Positions 42,601 to 47,922 of a DNA stretch of 47,922 bases are shown here, one piece after another. The notes under the pieces were generated by a model. It saw nothing but the letters and a program-made list of their open reading frames with translations, was not told the origin of the DNA and did no database searches. The stretch is from Desulfarculales bacterium UBA702. GTDB lineage: Bacteria > Desulfobacterota > Syntrophobacteria > Syntrophobacterales > Syntrophobacteraceae. The position numbers and the translations under genes were made by a program. The DNA is taken from assembly GCA_002298165.1 (NCBI GenBank), contig DBMI01000111.1, positions 1 through 47,922 of the forward strand, written 5' to 3'. Within the stretch, counting starts at the first letter, position 1, and the number at the start of each line of letters is the position of its first letter.

Positions 42601-42628
42601 ATATCGTCCTTTGGCGCCGAAACCTTTA
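42601..42628 (-). promoter_or_regulatory. Possible sigma-28 (FliA) promoter of fliD
   Basis: Read leftward, TAAA at 42628-42625, a 16-base spacer, then GACGATAT at 42608-42601, against the FliA consensus TAAA, 15 bases, GCCGATAA. Six of eight -10 positions match. It lies 33 bases before the fliD start. Late flagellar genes such as fliD are often under sigma-28. Confidence 0.45.
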
Positions 42629-42826
42629 GGTTTTTTTGGTCGGAAGGTCAGCGAAAAAGGATTTGAGAAAAGAGTGATATCCTGACCGGGAGCCAGTGTT
42701 CGAGCTAAATAGCCGGTCTGTATTCATTCGTTAAGACATCTTTACGCACTGGCCGACGAGCGGTCGTCCCCTACATATGTCTTTTACAATTGACCTCTTC
42801 TCGCGTGATTTACTAGACTGTGGCTC

Positions 42827-44005
42827 ATGCGAAAAACACTTTTCATGTATTTGCTGCGAGAGCAGGCGGGAACCGTTTTTTTGTGCCTGGCCGGAGTTAG
42901 CTTTGTCCTGATTACCGGACAGCTTTTTCAGGTAATGCGCATACTGATTGCCTCTTCGTGCTCGCTGAGCGACGTTGGCCAGGTGATCGCCTTCGCGATG
43001 CCCAAGCTCACCCTCTATTCAGCTCCGATGGCGGTCATGCTGGGGGTAATGCTTGCCTTCGGGCGCTTGAACGGGGATAACGAACTGGTGGCACTCAGGG
43101 CCGCCGGCACGGGATTTCTCTCCTTCCTGCCCGCTGTGCTCTGCATTCTGATACTTACGACAACACTCGCCTTCGCAAACTCGATTCTCATTATGCCATT
43201 CACCAATGACGCCCTGGATATCAAGCTGCGGTCACTGGGGCGCACGTCCATTCCGGTGCTTCTCAAGGAAGGAGTCTTTATATCGTCTGTCCCAAAGCTG
43301 GTCTTCTTTTTCAAATCGGTTGACCATTCGGAACTGACAATGAAAGGTGTCTTCATCCAGGACCAGCGACAGCAGCAGGAAAAAGTTACCATAACTGCGG
43401 AGAGCGCCGAGCTGGTTATTCCACCAGATACCAAGACCATCACCTTTCGGATCAGCAACGGGATAATTTCGAGGACGGCGGAGAGCCTCAAGGACGCACA
43501 GGTCGTATCATTCAAAAATTACGATTTTACTCTCTTGATGGACGAACTTTTGGGCAGGGTCACAAAAGAAGTGAAAAGAAGAAAGGACATGACACTGGCC
43601 GAGCTGACCCAGCAGATCGAGAACGCCAAGGACGCGTGGAACAAACAGTTCTACGGCGTCGAATATCACGAAAGACTCTCTTTTCCAGCGGCATGCCTTT
43701 TACTTGGACTCCTCGGCCCACCACTCGGTGCTCTTTTCCGGCAAAACCGCATTACAGGCGCGACGATCGGGGTAGGGATCTTCTTGTCACATTACATAAT
43801 CCATTCCGCTGGGACGAGTCTTTGCGAAAACGGCGTGCTCTCGCCCTTTATCGCCGTCTGGCTCCCCAATATGCTGGGGTTCGCTCTCGCCGTTTACCTC
43901 TGGGCCAAGATGCACACTGAAAAGCCTTTTACACTGATATCGAAACTGGAACCTTTACTTGAGAGGATCGTCTCGAAGATCGGCATGCGCAGGCGAACGG
44001 CATGA
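42827..44005 (+). CDS. lptF: LPS export ABC transporter permease LptF
   Basis: 392 residues, YjgP/YjgQ family with six predicted membrane helices, three near each end, around a periplasmic beta-jellyroll domain (residues about 130-265). It pairs with LptG and the ATPase LptB to lift LPS from the inner membrane to the Lpt bridge. YSAPMAVMLGVMLAFGRLNGDNELVALRAAG is the conserved coupling region. It overlaps lptG by 4 bases. The ribosome-binding site is not obvious. A weak promoter (TTGACC, 18 bases, TAGACT at 42790-42819) lies right before the ATG. Confidence 0.95.
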   Translation: MRKTLFMYLLREQAGTVFLCLAGVSFVLITGQLFQVMRILIASSCSLSDVGQVIAFAMPKLTLYSAPMAVMLGVMLAFGRLNGDNELVALRAAGTGFLSFLPAVLCILILTTTLAFANSILIMPFTNDALDIKLRSLGRTSIPVLLKEGVFISSVPKLVFFFKSVDHSELTMKGVFIQDQRQQQEKVTITAESAELVIPPDTKTITFRISNGIISRTAESLKDAQVVSFKNYDFTLLMDELLGRVTKEVKRRKDMTLAELTQQIENAKDAWNKQFYGVEYHERLSFPAACLLLGLLGPPLGALFRQNRITGATIGVGIFLSHYIIHSAGTSLCENGVLSPFIAVWLPNMLGFALAVYLWAKMHTEKPFTLISKLEPLLERIVSKIGMRRRTA

Positions 44006-45084
44006 AGATAATACCCCGCTACATGCTCCGGCATTTCATCCCCATCTTCAGCCTTTCGATCGCGGCATTTACCATTCTTTATGTCGCGGTCGATTTTTTC
44101 GAGCGCATCGATCCAATGCTGTCCCAGAAACTGCCGTGGCAGGAAATTTATGGATATTTTCTCAGTAAAATCCCAATGATCCTTACCCAGGGGATTCCAA
44201 CCGCCTCGCTTCTTGCAGCACTTATCACGCTCGGGATTCTCAAGCGCAATCGGGAATTGATAGCGATGGAAACGGCCGGGATCAACCCGCTCAGCTACGT
44301 GGCTCCAATAATTGTCGCCTCACTTGTCCTTTCCGCCGTGCATTTCGGGGTTAGCGAATTTCTGGCTCGCCCTCTCAATCAGAGGCTCGAAAATATATGG
44401 GACGTGAAGGTCAGGCAGCAGAAACCCGCGCCCTGGCTAAACCCGGAGAACCTCTGGTATCGAGAGGAACATACGATCTACCAGATAAGACTTTTCGATC
44501 GTCAGAAGAAGACGATGGAAAAAGCTTCCATTTTTTTTCTTGATCCGCAGTTCCGGCTCACCCAGAGGATCGACGCCCTTCGAATTATATGGACTGAAAA
44601 CGGCTGGGTAGCTGAAAACGGCCTCATTGTCGTCTTTGGGAATTCCACAACTGAAAATGAGGAGCAGTGGTTCGAGCGCAGGCCGGTAGACCTCAATGTC
44701 ACCCCCGAGGATTTCTCCGGCCGTGAAAAACTACCCGAGGATCTTGGCTGGGTAGAGTTGTATCAGTACGTCGAAAGAATCGAGCAGGAAGGCTTTACCT
44801 CGACACCATACCGGGTTGACCTGCACCAAAGGCTCGCCGGGCCACTGGCCACATTTATCCTTGCGCTCCTCGGAATCGCGGTGGCACTGAGACAAGGGCT
44901 TCACGGCGAAATTGCCGCATCGGTGGGGATCTCGCTTGGAGTTGCCTTTGCATTTCTTACCATATCGAGCATGGGAAGCTCCCTTGCATCCTCCGGTGTG
45001 CTCCCGCCATTCCTGGGTGTGTGGGCGGGAAACATACTTTTCTTCGCCCTTATTTGCTTCAACTGGATAAGAAGGCATGCTTAG
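44002..45084 (+). CDS. lptG: LPS export ABC transporter permease LptG
   Basis: 360 residues, same fold as LptF: helices near residues 12-32, 60-85 and 98-120, a periplasmic jellyroll, then helices from about 270 to the end. LITLGILKRNRELIAMETAGI is the coupling helix of the family, and the end WAGNILFFALICF is a membrane helix. It starts within ATGA at the lptF stop. Its stop codon TAG (45082-45084) supplies the first G of a run of 7-base repeats. lptB and lptC are not in the window. Confidence 0.94.
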   Translation: MKIIPRYMLRHFIPIFSLSIAAFTILYVAVDFFERIDPMLSQKLPWQEIYGYFLSKIPMILTQGIPTASLLAALITLGILKRNRELIAMETAGINPLSYVAPIIVASLVLSAVHFGVSEFLARPLNQRLENIWDVKVRQQKPAPWLNPENLWYREEHTIYQIRLFDRQKKTMEKASIFFLDPQFRLTQRIDALRIIWTENGWVAENGLIVVFGNSTTENEEQWFERRPVDLNVTPEDFSGREKLPEDLGWVELYQYVERIEQEGFTSTPYRVDLHQRLAGPLATFILALLGIAVALRQGLHGEIAASVGISLGVAFAFLTISSMGSSLASSGVLPPFLGVWAGNILFFALICFNWIRRHA

Positions 45085-45132
45085 GGTTGCGAGTTGCGGG
45101 TTGCGAGTTGCGGGTTGCGGGTTGCGGGTTGC
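45084..45132. repeat. Heptanucleotide tandem repeat, seven units
   Basis: Seven head-to-tail 7-base units of G(G/A)GTTGC: GGGTTGC, GAGTTGC, GGGTTGC, GAGTTGC, then GGGTTGC three times; a decayed GAGTCGT follows. It starts at the last base of the lptG stop and lies before the PAP2 gene. Such units can change number by slippage. Confidence 0.85.
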
Positions 45133-45202
45133 GAGTCGTTGATAATCGGAGAGTACGGCTGGGTTTGGGCCCGCCTTTGCGTCCAATTGAGGTATTTCTG
45201 AG

Positions 45203-45880
45203 TTGAGTTTGAAATCTATATCATTCTTGAGCATCGCTGCAATTGCCGTCTGCCTGTTGAGCTACTTTTTTCTGGATGTCCCAATCGCATTGTTTTTTGC
45301 TTCGTCGGATGGACCGGTAAAATACTTTTTTGCGACGATAACCTATCTTGGTGAATCCACTGTTTACCTTCTGGTTTCCGCTACTCTAGCCCTTTGGTAC
45401 AGGTTGGCGGTCAAAAAACCTGTTTTTTCCAATATGGCCCTGTTCGTTTTTGCCTCCATTGCGGTGTCGGGCACTTTTAATGCCCTCATCAAGTATATCG
45501 TCGGAAGGGGCCGGCCGGGGATTCTTGAGGACCATGGCATCTACGGGTTTGATTTTTTTTCCTCATCCTACGATTATTCGTCATTCCCCTCCGGACATGC
45601 CAACACTATTGCCGCTCTGCTCACGGCCCTTTACCTGATTTTACCCCGTCGCAATTACATCTACGTCATTGCTGCAATACTTCCGATTATGAGCAGGGTG
45701 GTAATAGGGGCTCATTTCTTGAGTGACATTATTTTTGGGTCTTACCTGGGGGTAGTTACGACAATATTACTGCGGCGGATTTTCAAGAAAAAAGGGATGT
45801 GGCGATCAGAAAAGCAGGACCCTTCGCCAGATAGTCCAGGAGTAAACCGAGAGCCGATCTCTAAAGCCCCGACAGCCTAA
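45203..45880 (+). CDS. PAP2-family membrane phosphatase
   Basis: 225 residues with five or six membrane helices. The three phosphatase motifs are present: KYIVGRGRP (K-x6-RP), PSGH in SSFPSGHAN, and SRVVIGAHFLSDI (SR-x5-H-x3-D). Relatives remove phosphate from lipids such as undecaprenyl diphosphate, phosphatidic acid or PGP. The TTG start at 45203 has GAGGT 9 nt upstream; an in-frame TTG at 45209 is possible. The C-terminal 30 residues are hydrophilic. It follows lptFG and the heptamer repeats by about 120 bases and may share envelope-lipid work with them. The substrate is not determined. Confidence 0.92.
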   Translation: MSLKSISFLSIAAIAVCLLSYFFLDVPIALFFASSDGPVKYFFATITYLGESTVYLLVSATLALWYRLAVKKPVFSNMALFVFASIAVSGTFNALIKYIVGRGRPGILEDHGIYGFDFFSSSYDYSSFPSGHANTIAALLTALYLILPRRNYIYVIAAILPIMSRVVIGAHFLSDIIFGSYLGVVTTILLRRIFKKKGMWRSEKQDPSPDSPGVNREPISKAPTA

Positions 45881-45884
45881 TGAG

Positions 45885-45973
45885 GACGGGAATCCGGTGC
45901 CTCTGGCTTAAACTCCCTAATTTACAAATAAAGGCGCCGAATTCCCGCCTTTGCGGGCATGATGGCGTCTTTG
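45885..45973. repeat. CTGGATTCCCGC-type repeat, diverged copy
   Basis: GACGGGAATCCGGTGCCTCT at 45885-45904 and CCGAATTCCCG at 45938-45948 pair with one mismatch. TTCCCGCCTTTGCGGGCATG contains the CCCGC-GCGGG hairpin. These are the same blocks as the inverted repeat at the right end of the window, less well preserved. Confidence 0.55.
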
Positions 45974-46174
45974 CAATTTAGAGCTTTTGGTTTTCAGTTC
46001 TATTAAGTATGGGAAGAGTGGGAAAGAGCTTAAGACACAACAACATTTCCTTTCGACCCCTTGGTTGACAAAATGTTTCCGCATTTCTTACCTTCAGTAA
46101 AAGACTAACTTTTCCCCAATACAGAGTATCACAGTAAGATAGCGACATAGTTCGCACCAAGGAAGGAGTAAGCG

Positions 46175-46780
46175 ATGAGAAGTTCACACTTCTATTGCAT
46201 ATTCGGAATTACATTGGCCTTCGTTCTCATTTTCGGCATAAACAGCGCAAAAGCCTTTGAGAGAAATGGGAGCATCGTCGCCGCCGGCCTCGATATAAAT
46301 CTTGGCGATCAAGGGTTCAGTATTGGTACCGGCAACATGGATCCGCAGGAACGCGCCGCGATGATGGAGCTGACACCCGAGCAAAGGATGGAAATTTCCG
46401 CACTGAGTCGGGAAGATCGGAACGAATTTTTCGCGCTGAGCCGAGAAGACCGGCCGATATTTTTTACCCTCAGGCCCCGAGAGAGGCGCGAATTTTTCGC
46501 ACTTCAGCCTGAATACAGGCACGATTTCCTGGCCTTTGAGCCACGTGAAAGGCACTACCTCATGGGTCTTGCGCCGTACCAAAGAGATGTGTTCTTTGCC
46601 CTAGGGCCCAACGAAAGGGCGATGTTTTTTACAATGAGGCCTCGGGAAAGAACTCGGTTTTTCTCGATGAGGCCTGAAGAAAGGGCGAGGTACTTCTACT
46701 CCTACCGTACAGATAGAAGCTTTCGTGACACGGACACGGGCTGGAGGGGAGAAAGATACAAATACCGCGAACACTACTAA
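46175..46780 (+). CDS. Secreted protein of eleven tandem 11-residue repeats
   Basis: 201 residues. Residues 1-28 are a Sec signal peptide (FVLIFGINSAKA). After a short Gly-rich stretch, residues 55-175 are eleven gap-free 11-residue units with the pattern L-x-P-x-(E/D/Q)-R-x-x-F-F-x; examples are LRPRERREFFA, LGPNERAMFFT and MRPRERTRFFS. The Arg at position 6 is invariant in all eleven, Pro at position 3 occurs in nine, and positions 9 and 10 are mostly Phe. The tail (RTDRSFRDTDTGWRGERYKY) is basic and aromatic. AAGGAG lies 7 nt before the ATG. No family is recognised; DUF3106-like LxPxQR repeats are the nearest motif I know. It is probably periplasmic or extracellular. It is convergent with the glycosyltransferase-like gene. 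Confidence 0.85.
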   Translation: MRSSHFYCIFGITLAFVLIFGINSAKAFERNGSIVAAGLDINLGDQGFSIGTGNMDPQERAAMMELTPEQRMEISALSREDRNEFFALSREDRPIFFTLRPRERREFFALQPEYRHDFLAFEPRERHYLMGLAPYQRDVFFALGPNERAMFFTMRPRERTRFFSMRPEERARYFYSYRTDRSFRDTDTGWRGERYKYREHY

Positions 46781-46788
46781 TTCGAACT

Positions 46789-46813
46789 GGGAGCGGAGGT
46801 ACAGCCCGCTCCC
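46789..46813. other. Hairpin between convergent genes
   Basis: GGGAGCGG (46789-46796) and CCGCTCCC (46806-46813) form an 8-base stem with a 9-base loop. No T-run follows on either strand, so it would be at most a weak or Rho-assisted terminator shared by the two convergent genes. Confidence 0.4.
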
Positions 46814-46863
46814 AACTCCCTCCGATCCGGTCTATACACCCGCTTGGGGACAATTACCGGGTA

Positions 46864-47751
46864 TTAACCTCCCGAGGTGAGCATCCGAAGCGTTGCGCCT
46901 TCTTCGGCTGCCGTGGCCAATCGCTCATAGAAATCCAGTGTCTCCTTGAATTTGCTGCTGTACCCAGCCCCGCCAATATGAATCCAGTTGCCATCTATTA
47001 CATCAACCGGCCGTGGAGTCCCATTCAGGGGGTCCTCTATCTGGGCCAGGTGCCATGTGCCGAACCTCAGCCCCCATCTGTCATACTTCCTGTAGAGGGG
47101 CCGCCAGTTGCGTCCTCCGGTATCGAGGCCTATCGAAAAGTCATTCAGAAAATTGAGAGGAAGTTTTCCGACAGCGGAAAAATCGTAAGCACAGTATCCG
47201 GCCCAAAGCGACCATGCCCATTTTGAGTCATTTGGCAGGCCGTAAAAGGGCTGGTCCAGCAAAGAGCCGCCAAGTTCGATTTCTTCCATCGGGATCAGGT
47301 CATGGTCGATGAAGGTGAAGCTCTTCGGTTGTATAACGCGCACCACGTTGTGGAAAATGTAGGTCATCGCCATGCCGTGCGACCGGTTGGGATGCTTCGT
47401 TGGGCTTGGCGGCAGCCCCAGGTAGGGTACTCCAAATCCCCGGCAGACTTTCTCTATTTCCACCCGTGCTTCGGCACTGCGCGAATTATCGAATACCAGC
47501 AATGTGCCTTTGAGATTCCTGGCCGCCATCCGTATAAGCCAATCCAGCGCCCAGGGCTGCTCGTAGGCGACTACAAGCCCGATGTCTTTACCCTTCAAGT
47601 GCTCGGCATCTTTAATGAACCTGTCATATAATCTTGGCTTCCATTTGCAAAAACCAAACTGAAGCGCATCGTTGCATACCTCTATAAGGAAATGGTCCAG
47701 GGGTTTAATCCTGAAAAATTCCTGTTTCGAATAATCCTTCAACTTGCGCAC
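46864..47751 (-). CDS. Glycosyltransferase-like protein, function unknown
   Basis: 295 residues. LLVFDNSRSAEARVEIEKVC at about 84-103 and SFTFIDHDLIP (D149-H-D151, a DxD-like motif) fit a GT-A nucleotide-sugar-binding fold. The C-terminal part is Trp- and Gly-rich (WAWSLWAGYCAYDFS, WGLRFGTWHLAQ, NWIHIGGAGYSSKF). It may transfer a sugar onto an envelope glycan, but neither donor nor acceptor can be inferred. The start is a GTG at 47751 with a weak ribosome-binding site; nothing longer is supported. It is the last gene in the window and is transcribed leftward. Confidence 0.7.
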   Translation of the reverse strand: MRKLKDYSKQEFFRIKPLDHFLIEVCNDALQFGFCKWKPRLYDRFIKDAEHLKGKDIGLVVAYEQPWALDWLIRMAARNLKGTLLVFDNSRSAEARVEIEKVCRGFGVPYLGLPPSPTKHPNRSHGMAMTYIFHNVVRVIQPKSFTFIDHDLIPMEEIELGGSLLDQPFYGLPNDSKWAWSLWAGYCAYDFSAVGKLPLNFLNDFSIGLDTGGRNWRPLYRKYDRWGLRFGTWHLAQIEDPLNGTPRPVDVIDGNWIHIGGAGYSSKFKETLDFYERLATAAEEGATLRMLTSGG

Positions 47752-47854
47752 GCGCCCGAGCCCTGTATTGACGTTGAAATAAGCCGTTCTTTAGCAGGGT
47801 GTTGAAAAAGGATGGAGTTTCCCACTTCAGCGTTCAAATAATAAGGGCGTCATT

Positions 47855-47922
47855 CCCGCGAAGGCGGGAATCCAGTGCCTTTACGGATAGTTGAGCATAG
47901 GCTGGATTCCCGCCTTCGCGGG
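47855..47922. repeat. Perfect 21-bp inverted repeat of the CTGGATTCCCGC family
   Basis: 47855-47875 and 47902-47922 are exact reverse complements, 26 bases apart, and the repeat probably goes on past the window end. Each arm itself contains CCCGC-GAAG-GCGGG, so it can fold as two small hairpins or one long one. Related copies are at 19944-19978 and 45885-45973. Confidence 0.8.

Noticed and set aside
46789..46813. Strong bidirectional terminator
   Set aside because: The stem is good but neither strand has a T-run after it.

Overview
The window (about 48 kb, moderately GC-rich, densely coded on both strands) reads as chromosomal DNA of an anaerobic, flagellated, didermic bacterium. It is most likely a deltaproteobacterium in the broad sense (Desulfobacterota, perhaps Syntrophobacter-like). 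This placement is inference. It rests on the mix of a futalosine-type menaquinone operon, an orphan CooC-type ATPase, a stand-alone IMP cyclohydrolase, LptF/LptG (outer membrane), a fliD-fliS block and many PAS/KaiC-type regulators. I saw no rRNA, tRNA, CRISPR array, phage or transposase gene.

Layout. 0-3.3 kb: a KaiC-like/XRE/cupin regulator, a small unknown gene, a tyrosine-rich lipoprotein and a YgjP-type metallopeptidase. 3.6-9.4 kb: glyA, then a complete riboflavin block ribD-ribE-ribBA-ribH, then nusB. 9.6-14.2 kb: a CooC-like ATPase followed by purine genes (IMP cyclohydrolase, purD, purQ, purN). 14.8-19.7 kb: a small membrane protein, a sugar nucleotidyltransferase overlapping an AmgK-like kinase, a 46-residue basic protein, and a metallophosphoesterase next to a Pol-beta-type nucleotidyltransferase. 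20.0-24.7 kb: DUF72 protein, a PAS/PAS/GAF histidine kinase and an M42 peptidase. 24.9-30.9 kb: an Arg/Asp/Tyr-repeat secreted protein, a lipoprotein SppA, RmlB, a 2-hydroxyacid dehydrogenase, a DUF2059 protein and a bifunctional-nuclease-domain protein. 30.9-33.1 kb: miaB and a protein with two cyclic-nucleotide-binding domains. 33.2-38.9 kb: a tightly packed tetR-mqnE-mqnC-mqnX-mqnA-ubiX operon behind a consensus sigma-70 promoter that overlaps a double palindromic operator. 39-42.6 kb: fliD-fliS-fliT-like operon with a possible sigma-28 promoter and a terminator. 42.8-47.8 kb: lptF-lptG, a PAP2 phosphatase, a secreted protein built from eleven exact 11-residue repeats, and a glycosyltransferase-like protein.

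How the genes work together. The rib genes make riboflavin from GTP and ribulose-5-phosphate. glyA feeds one-carbon units to the purN step of purine synthesis. The mqn genes give part of the route from chorismate to menaquinone, with ubiX supplying prenyl-FMN for a decarboxylase encoded elsewhere; mqnB and mqnD are not in the window. lptFG export LPS, while rmlB and the nucleotidyltransferase/kinase pair supply envelope sugars.

Most noteworthy: the 11-residue-repeat protein at 46175-46780, the TetR-controlled menaquinone operon with its readable operator and promoter, and the degenerate KaiC-XRE-cupin fusion at 79-1380. Several dispersed hairpin repeat families lie between genes.
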